Of a DNA stretch of 64,000 nt, positions 41,866 through 51,427 are shown piece after piece. The position numbers were made by a program, and so were the translations under genes. Each line of letters starts with the position of its first letter. Positions within the stretch are counted from its first letter, which is position 1. The DNA lies in contig NZ_JAAXCV010000032.1 of assembly GCF_012911895.1 (NCBI RefSeq), positions 62,001 to 126,000 of the forward strand, in the 5' to 3' direction. The notes below the pieces were generated by a model, which was not told the origin of the DNA, made no database searches, and saw only the letters and a list, made by a program, of their open reading frames with translations. This stretch comes from Bacillus sp. RO3. GTDB lineage: Bacteria > Bacillota > Bacilli > Bacillales > Bacillaceae_B.

Positions 41866-43182
41866 ATGAAAGCATTAATATCTTTATCGAACAAGATTAT
41901 GCAACGCTATCTGCCTGATCCATTTCTGTTTGTCGTTATTTTAACGATGGCGGTATTCGGGTTTGGTCTAATATTCACTGAAAGTACGAGTCTCGAAATG
42001 GTTCAATATTGGGGCAACGGCTTCTGGAGCCTGCTGGCTTTCTCCATGCAGATGGTCCTTGTCCTTGTGACAGGATACGTTTTGGCAAGCAGTCCGTTAT
42101 TTAAAAAGTTCCTTGGTTTCCTCGCTTCCTTCGCCAAGTCACCAGGTTCCGCCATTGTCATCGTTACGGTTGTTTCCATGATTGCAAGCTGGATCAATTG
42201 GGGATTCGGACTGGTCATTGGGGCATTGTTCGCGAAAGAGCTTGCAAAAAGAGTGAAGGGCGTCGATTACCGCCTTTTGATCGCCAGCGCCTATTCCGGG
42301 TTCGTTGTCTGGCATGCGGGATTCTCGGGATCGATCCCGTTGTCCATCGCCACAGCCGATCATCCATTTCAGGATATGATCGGTGTCATATCCACCGGTG
42401 AGACGATTTTTGCTGCCTTTAATCTATTGATTGTCTTAGCTTTATTCATTGTCCTTCCCATCACCAATAGAATGCTGATGCCGTCTAAAGATGAGACGGT
42501 AACCGTGGATCCCGGACTCTTTAATGAGACGGCTGCCTCTCTTGAAAAAGGGGCGATGACACCTGCTGAGCGTCTTGAAAACAGCATGGCTCTATCGATC
42601 ATCGCTGCTGTCCTCGGGATGGTGTTTCTGTTTTCATACTTTATTCAAAATGGATTCGCCCTCAATTTGGATATCGTCAACTTTTTATTCTTATTTCTGG
42701 GCATTCTTTTTCACGGAACCCCTAAACGCTTCCTCGGAGCCGTTCAAGAAGCCATCAAGGGGGCTAGCGGGATTGTCATTCAGTTCCCTTTCTATGCTGG
42801 GATCATGGGGATGATGACGGCATCTGGACTTGCCGTCGTCATGTCTGAAGCATTTGTATCGATATCTAACGATGTGACGTTTTACTTCTTTGCCTTTATC
42901 AGCGCAGGGATTGTAAATTTCTTTGTGCCTTCAGGAGGGGGACAATGGGCCGTTCAAGCGCCCATCATGCTTGATGCCGCCCAAACACTGGATGTGTCTG
43001 TGGCCAAGACCGCCATGGCTGTTGCCTGGGGGGACGCCTGGACCAATCTTATTCAACCGTTCTGGGCATTGCCTGCTTTAGCCATTGCAGGATTGAAGGC
43101 AAAGGATATTATGGGGTATTGTGTGATCATCCTTGTCATCAGCGGCGTCATCATTTCTTTAGGGTTACTATTCCTATCATAA
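41866..43182 (+). CDS. Short-chain fatty acid transporter (AtoE family)
   Basis: Membrane transporter of 438 residues, full length for AtoE. Eleven to twelve hydrophobic segments are visible. SWINWGFGLVIGALFAKELA, SAYSGFVVWHAGFSGSIPL and FFVPSGGGQWAVQAPIM are family hallmarks. It imports short-chain fatty acids such as acetoacetate or butyrate, which fits the beta-oxidation genes at the left end, though the two are 40 kb apart. GGGGGA precedes the ATG. A cre-like site upstream suggests carbon control. A terminator follows. Confidence 0.93.
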   Translation: MKALISLSNKIMQRYLPDPFLFVVILTMAVFGFGLIFTESTSLEMVQYWGNGFWSLLAFSMQMVLVLVTGYVLASSPLFKKFLGFLASFAKSPGSAIVIVTVVSMIASWINWGFGLVIGALFAKELAKRVKGVDYRLLIASAYSGFVVWHAGFSGSIPLSIATADHPFQDMIGVISTGETIFAAFNLLIVLALFIVLPITNRMLMPSKDETVTVDPGLFNETAASLEKGAMTPAERLENSMALSIIAAVLGMVFLFSYFIQNGFALNLDIVNFLFLFLGILFHGTPKRFLGAVQEAIKGASGIVIQFPFYAGIMGMMTASGLAVVMSEAFVSISNDVTFYFFAFISAGIVNFFVPSGGGQWAVQAPIMLDAAQTLDVSVAKTAMAVAWGDAWTNLIQPFWALPALAIAGLKAKDIMGYCVIILVISGVIISLGLLFLS

Positions 43183-43194
43183 GGAATCCCGAAA

Positions 43195-43226
43195 CACCCG
43201 GAGCCCATCACGGCACCGGGTGCTTT
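43195..43226 (+). terminator. Terminator of AtoE gene
   Basis: CACCCGG and CCGGGTG with a 14-base loop followed by CTTTTA. Confidence 0.75.
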
Positions 43227-43297
43227 TATAATGCAAAAAGGCTGGTCGTCCTAAGAGACCAGCCGGTATGTATGACCATTGTATATCCAGTTCCACT

Positions 43298-43429
43298 CTA
43301 TTTACCACTTTCTCTTCTCTCCAGTTCGCCTTCGATCATCTCAATAAATTCTTCTTCCAATCCTTCTTCCTGTGCTAATTGATAAACAACGGCCAGCTGC
43401 TCTTCCGAAAGTTTCGTTAATGATAGCAT
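43298..43429 (-). CDS. sda: Sda-like sporulation checkpoint protein
   Basis: Peptide of 43 residues: MLSLTKLSEEQLAVVYQLAQ, then EEGLEEEFIEMIEGELERR. The LSxExL-Y-x-A-x2-x-L-xx-EFIExIExELxRR pattern matches Sda, the helical-hairpin inhibitor of sporulation kinases KinA/KinB. GGAG lies nine bases before the ATG. B. subtilis Sda is 46 residues long and is induced by replication stress through DnaA; no clear DnaA boxes were seen upstream here. The target kinase cannot be told. Confidence 0.75.
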   Translation of the reverse strand: MLSLTKLSEEQLAVVYQLAQEEGLEEEFIEMIEGELERRESGK

Positions 43430-43794
43430 TCTTGACAACTCCTACTCACCAAGTTATGAAGTCTTAATACCCTCCTCAACAAAACTTAAACCTCTTTATC
43501 ACCATATTTAACTATATTTTTCACGGAGAAATAAAATTGTTTTCAGTTATAATTGAAATTTTTAAAAATTTTAGTAAAATAGAGAAGTACTGAGAGATAG
43601 CGCTTTCTTTTTTGTATTCATCTATTTATTATTCTATGATTCTACAATTTATGTTTCACTATCACAGCATTTGGGAAAAACAGCTAGGCATTGCATCATC
43701 TCCCTTGTGGGAACTTGTTATGGACAAATTTATATGTATGCATTAAAATGAATAATGTTTCATTTTCCGTTATAACTACATCTGAGGTGAACTT
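43430..43794. other. AT-rich divergent regulatory region
   Basis: Gene-free spacer between sda and the YjiH-type gene. It contains the perfect 16-bp palindrome AAATTTTTAAAAATTT (43556-43571). It also has an 8-bp inverted repeat, AAAATGAA (43745-43752) and TTCATTTT (43759-43766), about 30 bp before the transporter start, which could be an operator. No small reading frame with a ribosome site was found. Confidence 0.45.
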
Positions 43795-45156
43795 ATGAAT
43801 CGACAAGAACGTTTTACATTAATCAGTCATTTACGCTTTATCATTCCTTCCCTGCTGGGGATTTTTCTTTTTATGGTTCCGATTCCACAAGAAGACGGGA
43901 TCACGATCCCAATCGCGGTTCTATCAGGCCTCTTACAGGACTGGATTGGCAGCTATGTACCTGCCATCATGACAGGTTTGATCATCCTTACCGTATTGGG
44001 GACGTTCCTTACGAAAACGGCTCGACCGGCTTTCATTGAAAAGTCTCCCTTCTTCACGAGCCTATTCGATGTAAGACCTGTTTGGGTTTTCGTCAGGGTG
44101 CTGGGTGCCGTGTTTGCGGTCATGACCCTATTTAAGTTAGGACCTGAATGGATCTGGTCTGATGCAACGGGAGGGCTTCTACTGAACCCGGATGGACTTC
44201 TGACCATTCTATTCTCTGTATTTTTATTTGCAGGACTCTTTCTTCCATTACTATTGAATTTCGGTTTACTCGAACTATTCGGTGCTCTCTTAACGAAAGT
44301 GATGCGCCCTGTTTTCGGTTTACCTGGACGCTCTTCCATCGATTGTTTAGCTTCCTGGTTGGGAGACGGAACCATCGGGGTATTATTGACAAGCAAGCAA
44401 TATGAGGAAGGCTACTATACAAAAAAGGAAGCGGCGATTATTGGAACGACATTCTCTGTTGTATCCATTACCTTCAGTTTAGTCGTCATCTCGGAGGTTG
44501 GACTAGGAAACTATTTTATTCCTTTTTATATCACGGTGGCGATTTCAGGGATCATTGCAGCGATTGTACTGCCACGAATCCCGCCATTATCACGTAAGCC
44601 TGATACTTACTATAATGATCAAGAAGGAAAGAACACAATGGAGGTCATTCCAGAGGGCTACAGCCGCGTAGGATATGGATACGAGCAAGCCGTTGTACAA
44701 GCGAAAAACAACAATAGTGCGTCTAAATTCTTCACGGACGGTATGAAGAACGTGTTGGATATGTGGATGGGCGTGGCACCGATCGTCATGGCGATCGGTA
44801 CGACTGCACTGATCGTAGCCGAGAATACGAAATTCTTCGAATACATCGGAATGCCTCTCATTCCGTTACTCGAGCTTCTTCAGATTCCAGAAGCAGCTGA
44901 AGCGTCTCAATCGATCCTTGTCGGTTTCGCCGATATGTTCCTGCCGGCCATTTTTGGATCAGGCATTGAGAGTGAGATGACGCGCTTTGTCATTGCTTGT
45001 TTATCTGTAACGCAATTAATCTACATGTCTGAAGTTGGGGGATTATTGCTAGGTTCTAAGATTCCCGTTGATTTCAAAGACTTAGTGATCATCTTCCTGC
45101 AGCGTACATTCTTGACTTTGCTTGTTATTGTTGCGATTGCTCATATGATTTTTTAA
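43795..45156 (+). CDS. YjiH-family nucleoside-recognition (Gate domain) membrane protein
   Basis: Integral membrane protein of 453 residues with about ten helices. RFIIPSLLGIFLFMVPI at the start and two Gate-type domains (LPGRSSIDCLASWLGDGTIG and FGSGIESEMTRFVIACLSVT) identify the YjiH/nucleoside-recognition group, related to SpoVBV-like and concentrative nucleoside carriers. Substrate and function are not established. GAGGTG precedes the ATG. It is transcribed alone, with an operator-like inverted repeat just upstream. Confidence 0.85.
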   Translation: MNRQERFTLISHLRFIIPSLLGIFLFMVPIPQEDGITIPIAVLSGLLQDWIGSYVPAIMTGLIILTVLGTFLTKTARPAFIEKSPFFTSLFDVRPVWVFVRVLGAVFAVMTLFKLGPEWIWSDATGGLLLNPDGLLTILFSVFLFAGLFLPLLLNFGLLELFGALLTKVMRPVFGLPGRSSIDCLASWLGDGTIGVLLTSKQYEEGYYTKKEAAIIGTTFSVVSITFSLVVISEVGLGNYFIPFYITVAISGIIAAIVLPRIPPLSRKPDTYYNDQEGKNTMEVIPEGYSRVGYGYEQAVVQAKNNNSASKFFTDGMKNVLDMWMGVAPIVMAIGTTALIVAENTKFFEYIGMPLIPLLELLQIPEAAEASQSILVGFADMFLPAIFGSGIESEMTRFVIACLSVTQLIYMSEVGGLLLGSKIPVDFKDLVIIFLQRTFLTLLVIVAIAHMIF

Positions 45157-45189
45157 AAGGTTTGTTTGCGACTGACTCATCTGGGAGAG

Positions 45190-45255
45190 TAGAGGATGAT
45201 TTCCCCTACAGGATGCTCGCTTTCCGCGGGCCGGGCGGTGAGCCCCTTATCATTC
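45190..45255. repeat. Possible copy of a Bacillus dispersed GC-rich element
   Basis: A GC-rich stretch containing GATGCTCGCTTTCCGCGGGC and GGGCGGTGAGCC stands out from its AT-rich surroundings. It resembles an intergenic element I associate with several Bacillus genomes. Only one copy is present in the window, so the assignment is from memory. Confidence 0.3.
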
Positions 45256-45307
45256 TACCTGCTCATTACTAGTGCCTTTAGAAACAACCTTTATAAACCT
45301 AAAAACC

Positions 45308-45342
45308 AAAGGCCCAGGTTCGAATAATGAACCTGGGCCTTT
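45308..45342. terminator. Bidirectional terminator
   Basis: AAAGGCCCAGGTTC and GAACCTGGGCCTTT form a perfect 14-bp stem between the converging transporter and HAD genes. Confidence 0.9.
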
Positions 45343-45392
45343 CTGTCGATACTGAATGCATCACGTTCTCTTTCTTCCATTTTCATGGTTCA

Positions 45393-46058
45393 TCAACCCT
45401 TTTTCATCCGCTCTATTAACGTCTTCAAGCTGAGTTCCCTTGTGGATGGGATGGTCCAATGAGCATACTTCATATAGTCATCCTCGCCGACTCCCACCGT
45501 AAACATGTTTGTATGAAGAAGAGCTTTAAGACCGGCTTCTCCATCTTCAATTCCGGCACACCCCTCTTCATCCACCCCCAAGGTATGGGCTGCCCGTAAG
45601 AATATTTCAGGATCCGGCTTCCCCTTTTTGACTTTAGTTGGATCGATGACCACCGGGAAGTAATCCCGTAAGCCCACCTTCTCCAATACATAAGGGCCGT
45701 TTTGGCTTGAGGAAGCTAGGGCAACAGGTATGTTTTCCATCTTTAACTCTTCCAGGAACTCGATTATACCGGGTAACACATGCCGGGGTGACAGGTTTGA
45801 TAGTAGGGATAGGTAGATTTCATTTCGCTTTTCGGCTAATGCTGCGATTTCTTGATCTGATACTTCTACATTCGCTTCCTTTAATAAATATTGAACCGTC
45901 TCCCTTCTTCCAATTCCTTTTAGTTTATTGTTTTGTTCCTCCGTAAAGCGGATTCCAAAAGGTCGCATGAGTTCTTGATTGGCCTGAAAATAAAAGGGCA
46001 TGGTATCTGTGATGACTCCATCCATATCAAAGATGACCCCTTGCAGTGGTTTTGTCAT
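45393..46058 (-). CDS. Beta-phosphoglucomutase-like HAD hydrolase
   Basis: HAD subfamily IA protein of 221 residues. VIFDMDGVITDTMPFYFQAN gives the nucleophile and the cap start, ALASSSQNGPYVLEKVG is motif II, KKGKPDPEIFLRAAHTLGV motif III, and CAGIEDGEAGLKA motif IV. The D-x-DG-V-ITD form fits beta-phosphoglucomutases and related sugar-phosphate phosphatases. AAGGAGG precedes the ATG. It lies 54 bp downstream of the histidine kinase on the same strand; a functional link is not evident. Confidence 0.88.
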   Translation of the reverse strand: MTKPLQGVIFDMDGVITDTMPFYFQANQELMRPFGIRFTEEQNNKLKGIGRRETVQYLLKEANVEVSDQEIAALAEKRNEIYLSLLSNLSPRHVLPGIIEFLEELKMENIPVALASSSQNGPYVLEKVGLRDYFPVVIDPTKVKKGKPDPEIFLRAAHTLGVDEEGCAGIEDGEAGLKALLHTNMFTVGVGEDDYMKYAHWTIPSTRELSLKTLIERMKKG

Positions 46059-46112
46059 TCTCTTTGTTTCCTCCTTCCAAAGACAAAGGCTGCTTCATCA
46101 TGAGGCAGCCTT

Positions 46113-47381
46113 TTAGTACGTATTTTTTACCGGCAGGGTAACTTCGACACTTGTCCCTTCGTTCACTGCCGATTCAATATGAAGAGATCCTTTATGATCT
46201 TCGATGATCTTCTGACTGATCGTCAGACCAAGCCCCATTCCTTTTTCTTTCAAGGTAAAGAAAGGTTCTCCCAGTCTCTTTAATCGATCCGACGAAATGC
46301 CCACCCCTTGATCTTGAATCTTAATCACGATGTCATCCTTCCGGGCTCTGCAGGTGACTTGGATTTCACCTTCATCCATGGATTCAATCGCATTTTTGAT
46401 AATATTGATAAACACCTGTATACATTGATTCTTATCCCCAAATACGGGAATGGGGGAGGACGGGACCTCAACATTCAATGATATCCCTTTCAGGATCGCT
46501 TCATGCCCCATTACCTTGGTCACATAGTGAAGGACCTCGCTTATATCAAAGAGCTGAAATTGCCTCATTTGTGGTTTTGATAAAATGAGCAGCTCTCCTA
46601 CAATTTGATTGATTCGATCCATCTCCGAAGACATGACGGAAAGGTAACGGTCCGGTACATGCTCATTTTCTTCCAAGAGCTGAATAAAGCCTTTGATACT
46701 CGTCAGGGGATTCCTGATTTCATGGGCGATCCCTGCGGCGAGTTCTCCGACTACAGATAACTTTTCTTTTCTTAACAGCATCTCTTCCGTCAGTTTCTGT
46801 TGGGAAATATCACGGCCGATGATGACTAATCCTTTTCTCGATCGATCCGGATAAAATAACGGGACTTTTATCACATCAAAAGTTTTGTATTCACCGTTCG
46901 GAACATAGAAACCTTCCTCACACCTCGTTAACTCCCCCACTTGCCAGGATTGTTCATCGGATTCAGCACAATAAGCAAAGGCTTCTTTAAAGAATGGGAC
47001 GAGCTCCCCTAATTCTAAATCTGTCTTCCCTACATAATCAATACCTTCGAGATTATACAGTTTGCGCCCAAACTGATTGACCTTTAACCAGCGCCCCTTT
47101 CCATCTTTAAAGCAGACGAAATCAGGCAGGGAGTGAAGCAGGGTAGAGAGTTGATTCTCTTCTTCAAGTAATTTACGATGCTCTGTAAGAAACAGATTCC
47201 CTTCCCTTAGCAGAAGGAAGAGCACCGTCACCCCCACTATCCCTGATAGAATCGTGATGAGGATGTCCCAAGGTCCGTCAAGGATAAGTGAAACGAGAGA
47301 TTGAAAGACAAATAGAGCAATGAGAATCACTATTTTGTTGTAGAATGTGTGTTTAATCGTATGATTCTTTTCTTCTATCAT
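46113..47381 (-). CDS. PAS-domain sensor histidine kinase (sporulation-kinase-like)
   Basis: Membrane histidine kinase of about 422 residues. Two N-terminal helices with a very short loop are followed by a PAS domain (LHSLPDFVCFKDGKGRWLKV onward). The HisKA domain has the H box GIAHEIRNPLTSIKGFIQLL. The ATPase has N box NIIKNAIESM, G1 DQGVGIS and G2 GMGLGLTIS. Architecture and H-box match KinB/KinE-type phosphorelay kinases that feed Spo0F; no response regulator is nearby. Start ATG 47381 has GGGTGA upstream; an in-frame GTG at 47399 has none. Confidence 0.88.
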   Translation of the reverse strand: MIEEKNHTIKHTFYNKIVILIALFVFQSLVSLILDGPWDILITILSGIVGVTVLFLLLREGNLFLTEHRKLLEEENQLSTLLHSLPDFVCFKDGKGRWLKVNQFGRKLYNLEGIDYVGKTDLELGELVPFFKEAFAYCAESDEQSWQVGELTRCEEGFYVPNGEYKTFDVIKVPLFYPDRSRKGLVIIGRDISQQKLTEEMLLRKEKLSVVGELAAGIAHEIRNPLTSIKGFIQLLEENEHVPDRYLSVMSSEMDRINQIVGELLILSKPQMRQFQLFDISEVLHYVTKVMGHEAILKGISLNVEVPSSPIPVFGDKNQCIQVFINIIKNAIESMDEGEIQVTCRARKDDIVIKIQDQGVGISSDRLKRLGEPFFTLKEKGMGLGLTISQKIIEDHKGSLHIESAVNEGTSVEVTLPVKNTY

Positions 47382-47409
47382 CTCATTCACCCGCTTCACT
47401 CATACTGTT

Positions 47410-48960
47410 TTAAAATAGGTTAAAGATATATGGACCGATTGAAGTAATGTAAAACAAAATATAAATCCCCATAAAGTAGAAGGCACCTGCAAAAGACCCC
47501 CATTCAGGATCCCTGGCGACCTTCCAGATGACAAAGGAGATCACACTGATCAATCCCAACAGGGCATACGTACTTCCTGGAAACAGCAAATATCCAGGTG
47601 CCACCTGGTAGAAATAAGCGTTCATGGCATTGCTCGTATAGCTGATCGGCATCAGCATAAAGATGATGATCGAGGCATATTCTACCCAGCTGACCCCTTC
47701 TTTTTCAAATACATTCGGTCTGAAAATATATAATAAGATTAACAGAAACAGGGAAGGAAGCACCCAGTAAAAAGATGTCAACACCGTCACCAAACTGCTG
47801 AACATCATGAGAACACCATTGTTAAATGCTTCTTTCACTGATCTTTGCGACCAGTTTGTACTTGCTGTAACAACATGATCGTTCCGGGATGCCCCGTAAA
47901 GTTCATAAGTGCCCCCGTCATAATTAAACCAGACCAATGATTCTCCCGTTAATGGAGTGGGTGAATAAGTGACATGTTTCGTCGTACTGAGGGGGGAACC
48001 TTCCAAGGAATCTTGATCTTGAAACGGTGCTGCATAAAGGCTCATCGCGCTATTATCACCAATACGCTGTCCTTCAGAAGTGAACATCACCAGTTCTTCA
48101 CTATCTATATTGACAAACTGTACCCCACCAGGGCTCTCCAGCTTCTCCCCTGTATCACCGTTGACGAATTCCACCTTACTTCCCTTCAATAGTGATGATC
48201 CAATCTCCTGTAACGGCACGGCTACCTTATAGACATTGTAAGAAAGTGTGCCTTGAGTGCGTGATTTTTCATTGTATAGAATTGTGAGCTGACCATTTTC
48301 CACTTTAAACGTTACACCTTCCACCTTTTTGGTCGGTGCCGTATTTAATTGAAGAAAAGGCTCCTCACTTACTTCCTTGTTCTCATTCATATAGTAGACG
48401 AAATCATGGGTATCGTCCTGTGCCACTTGAATGACAGCATTTCCATTATCCCCTATATGAATATCCGTCACATCCGCCGGGAATTCGATGATTTTATTGG
48501 AGGACCCTTCTTTTACATCATACTCAAACAGTTGTTCCTTGCTCCAATAATAAACGTGGTCAATCCCTGCCCCCAGTCCTGTGATTCCCTCTGAAAGCAT
48601 GTTGTGTTCATTGCCACGTGATGACACTAAATTGCCTTCCTTATAGTAGATGACGTCTTTTCCATCAGTCCAAAATGGATACCCTCTTGTAATGTTGGTA
48701 TCTATGACCCTTTCTTTCGCTACGTTCATTTGTTCATCGATCGTAAGGGCATGTATTTTACCTTTACTTGATAAGTATAATTCCCCATCGTTTTGAAACA
48801 CCTGGGGTCTCTCTTTTGACGTGAAGTCCAATGGGAGTGAACGACTCCATCCAGGCTGCGGCAGCTCTTTCACTAACAGAAGCTGGTGAAAGAATAAGGA
48901 AGCTACAAAGAGAAGCATCACACAGATAGGTATACCAAACACTTTAAGTTTCTCTCTCAT
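47410..48960 (-). CDS. Hypothetical membrane protein with extracytoplasmic propeller-like domain
   Basis: Protein of 516 residues that I do not recognise. It has one N-terminal helix (VFGIPICVMLLFVASLFF) and an extracytoplasmic part of ~350 residues. This part has recurring aromatic-rich beta strands (YPFWTDGKDVIYYKEGNLV, HVYYWSKEQLFEYDVKEG) suggestive of a beta-propeller. Four C-terminal membrane helices follow. It ends 28 bp before the histidine kinase start and probably shares its transcript, so it may be the kinase's sensor partner. An inverted repeat (CTGAATT/AATTCAG, 48988-49008) lies in its promoter region. Confidence 0.7.
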   Translation of the reverse strand: MREKLKVFGIPICVMLLFVASLFFHQLLLVKELPQPGWSRSLPLDFTSKERPQVFQNDGELYLSSKGKIHALTIDEQMNVAKERVIDTNITRGYPFWTDGKDVIYYKEGNLVSSRGNEHNMLSEGITGLGAGIDHVYYWSKEQLFEYDVKEGSSNKIIEFPADVTDIHIGDNGNAVIQVAQDDTHDFVYYMNENKEVSEEPFLQLNTAPTKKVEGVTFKVENGQLTILYNEKSRTQGTLSYNVYKVAVPLQEIGSSLLKGSKVEFVNGDTGEKLESPGGVQFVNIDSEELVMFTSEGQRIGDNSAMSLYAAPFQDQDSLEGSPLSTTKHVTYSPTPLTGESLVWFNYDGGTYELYGASRNDHVVTASTNWSQRSVKEAFNNGVLMMFSSLVTVLTSFYWVLPSLFLLILLYIFRPNVFEKEGVSWVEYASIIIFMLMPISYTSNAMNAYFYQVAPGYLLFPGSTYALLGLISVISFVIWKVARDPEWGSFAGAFYFMGIYILFYITSIGPYIFNLF

Positions 48961-49168
48961 TTGAATCCCCCTTTATGTAGTAGACTTCTGAATTTTAGCA
49001 TAATTCAGATGACTTTTCACCATTTTCTTCCACATAAGGAGGTCTATCCGTTTATCATTCTTCCTTTTCAGTATACCATTTCTCTTCTAAGGGAGTATCA
49101 ATATTTGTCATATAATGTCGGTTTAAAGAAAAAAATGGACCCTTTGAACATTCAAAGAGTCCTACTAG

Positions 49169-50110
49169 TTATTTCGCTTTTAATTTACCTAACATATCCG
49201 CCGTCATCTTGGCCAAGTCATATTCTGCTTTGAATCCCCATTCGTTCATGGCCGCACTGGAATCGATGGCATTCGGCCAGCTTTCAGCAATGCCTTGACG
49301 GACAGGATCCACATGATACTCCAGCTTGAAGTCCGGTTGATGCACCCTGATTGCTGTAGCGATATCCTCAGGTGCTACGCTCATCGCCGATACATTGAAG
49401 GAATTACGATGCTCCAGCTTTGAGCCGTCCGCTTCCATCAAATCAATGATCGCATTAAGGGCATCGGGCATATACATCATATCCATATAAGTCCCTTCAC
49501 CGATGTATGAGGTATACTGATTGTTCTTGATTGCTTCATAGTAAATTTCTACTGCGTAATCCGTCGTCCCTCCCCCTGGAAGTGTTTCATATGATATGAG
49601 TCCAGGGAAGCGAAGCCCCCGTGTATCCACTCCGAATTTAGTAAAGTAATAATCAGAAAGAAGTTCTCCCGATACTTTGTTCACACCATACATGGTAGTG
49701 GGGCGCATGATGGTATCTTGTGGAGTTGAATCCTTTGGCGTTGTTGGACCGAAAGCCCCGATCGAACTTGGTGTGAAGAATTGACATTCCAATTCTCGCG
49801 CTGTTTCAAGTGCATTGACCAGTCCGCCCATGTTCAAGTTCCAGGCAAGAAGCGGTTTCGCTTCGGCCGTTGCAGATAACAGAGCAGCCAAGTGGATGAT
49901 CGTGTCCACATTATTTGATTTAGCAATATCAAACATTCTCTCGGCATCGGTGACATCCAGTTGTTCAAAAGGTCCGTTCTTCACAACGGGACTGTCCGTC
50001 TCACGAATATCCGTCGCAATCACATTGTCCGTGCCGTAGACTTCACGGAGTCTATTTGTCAGTTCAGAACCGATTTGTCCTAAGGCACCGGTTAATAATA
50101 TCTTTTTCAT
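49169..50110 (-). CDS. tdh: SDR-type L-threonine 3-dehydrogenase
   Basis: Extended SDR of 313 residues. [19 protein letters not shown] binds [16 protein letters not shown] and [11 protein letters not shown] give the catalytic S/T and Yxxx[21 protein letters not shown] and [16 protein letters not shown] are specific for the UDP-galactose-4-epimerase-like threonine dehydrogenases. It oxidises L-threonine to 2-amino-3-ketobutyrate. It lies 94 bp after kbl on the same strand, so the pathway threonine to glycine plus acetyl-CoA is complete. GGAGGAAACAGG precedes the ATG at 50110. Confidence 0.9.
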   Translation of the reverse strand: MKKILLTGALGQIGSELTNRLREVYGTDNVIATDIRETDSPVVKNGPFEQLDVTDAERMFDIAKSNNVDTIIHLAALLSATAEAKPLLAWNLNMGGLVNALETARELECQFFTPSSIGAFGPTTPKDSTPQDTIMRPTTMYGVNKVSGELLSDYYFTKFGVDTRGLRFPGLISYETLPGGGTTDYAVEIYYEAIKNNQYTSYIGEGTYMDMMYMPDALNAIIDLMEADGSKLEHRNSFNVSAMSVAPEDIATAIRVHQPDFKLEYHVDPVRQGIAESWPNAIDSSAAMNEWGFKAEYDLAKMTADMLGKLKAK

Positions 50111-50204
50111 CCTGTTTCCTCCTGCATTTACCTTTGGTGATTGATTCATTCAGATGGGGATGACTATTTAAGTCACCCCCCACTGCAATACCCCGTTAGG
50201 GAGA

Positions 50205-51395
50205 TCAGATGATCCCCATTTCTTTTCCTACTTTTGCATAGGCTTGAATCGCTTGATCAAGCATGTCCTTCGTATGGGCCGCAGACGGCATATTTCTCAC
50301 ACGTCCCGTCCCTCTAGGTACAGTCGGGAAGACGATGGATTTCGCATACACACCTTCTTCATACAGGCGTTTACTGAAATCCTGCGTCGCCTGCTCTTCA
50401 CCGATGATCACAGGCGTAATAGGTGTCTCGCTGTTTCCAATGTCAAAGCCCAGTTTAGACAGCTGTTCTTTCAGGTAACGGCTGTTTTCCCACATATTGT
50501 CTTGAAGTTCTGTAGAGTTCATGATCAAATCAAGCGCTTCTGTACATGCCGTCACATCGGCCGGAGTCAGGGAGGTAGAGAATAAGAATGGACGTGAGCG
50601 GACCTTTAACCAGTCGATCAGGTTCTGAGTACCTGCCACATATCCACCTACTACGCCGATGGCTTTTGATAAAGTGCCCATCTGGAAGTCAACTTTATCT
50701 GAAAGTCCGAAGTGCTTGACGGTACCTGCCCCTTTTCCAAGGACACCTGAACCATGAGCATCGTCAACATAAGTCATCATATCGAATTCCTCGGCGATCT
50801 CAACGATTTCAGGAAGCTTACATACATCCCCGTCCATTGAGAATACTCCGTCTGTGATGATCATAATCTTATTGTACTGACCAGATTCCTTCGCTTCCTT
50901 CGCTTTGGCACGAAGATCTTCCATGTCTGAGTGGCCGAAGCGGATAATCTTGGCTTTTGATAAACGGCAGCCATCAATGATGGATGCGTGATTGAGTTCA
51001 TCAGAAAGGATGGCATCATTCTTGTCCATTACTGCTGAAATGGCAGCCATATTACAGTTGAAACCTGATTGATACGCAATCGCTGCTTCTGTCCCCTTGA
51101 ATTTCGCCAGCTTTTCCTCCAGGTTCACATGCAGGTCAAGGGTACCATTGATGGTACGTACGGCTCCAGCCCCTACACCGTATTCTTTCACCGCTTCAAT
51201 CGCTACCTTTTTCAGGCGTTCATCGGTGGCCAGTCCAAGATAGTTATTTGAAGAAAGATTCACAAGCTTCTTGCCATTAACCGTAATCATGGGTCCGTTT
51301 GCCCCTTGCAACGGATCGATCTCGTTATATAATCCACGTGACTTTAAATCTTCAAGGTTCTCTTGTAAAAAATGATCCAGCGTTTTACTTGTCAT
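50205..51395 (-). CDS. kbl: Glycine C-acetyltransferase (2-amino-3-ketobutyrate CoA ligase)
   Basis: PLP enzyme of 396 residues of the alpha-oxoamine synthase family. The lysine that binds PLP is in [52 protein letters not shown] and [14 protein letters not shown] are typical. It cleaves 2-amino-3-ketobutyrate with CoA to glycine and acetyl-CoA. It is first in the kbl-tdh operon. AGGAGGATAAGG precedes the ATG. A cre-like site lies 19-32 bp upstream of the start, within the leader, so catabolite repression is likely. Confidence 0.95.
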   Translation of the reverse strand: MTSKTLDHFLQENLEDLKSRGLYNEIDPLQGANGPMITVNGKKLVNLSSNNYLGLATDERLKKVAIEAVKEYGVGAGAVRTINGTLDLHVNLEEKLAKFKGTEAAIAYQSGFNCNMAAISAVMDKNDAILSDELNHASIIDGCRLSKAKIIRFGHSDMEDLRAKAKEAKESGQYNKIMIITDGVFSMDGDVCKLPEIVEIAEEFDMMTYVDDAHGSGVLGKGAGTVKHFGLSDKVDFQMGTLSKAIGVVGGYVAGTQNLIDWLKVRSRPFLFSTSLTPADVTACTEALDLIMNSTELQDNMWENSRYLKEQLSKLGFDIGNSETPITPVIIGEEQATQDFSKRLYEEGVYAKSIVFPTVPRGTGRVRNMPSAAHTKDMLDQAIQAYAKVGKEMGII

Positions 51396-51413
51396 ATCCT
51401 TATCCTCCTGTTA

Positions 51414-51427
51414 TGTAAGCGTTTAAA
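51414..51427 (+). promoter_or_regulatory. cre-like site in kbl leader
   Basis: TGTAAGCGTTTAAA differs from the strong cre TGTAAGCGTTTACA at one position and lies just upstream of the kbl ribosome site. Confidence 0.65.

Noticed and set aside
43953-44396. 147-codon frame antisense to the YjiH-type gene
   Set aside because: Shadow of a well-supported membrane protein gene; composition is basic and low-complexity, with no ribosome site.
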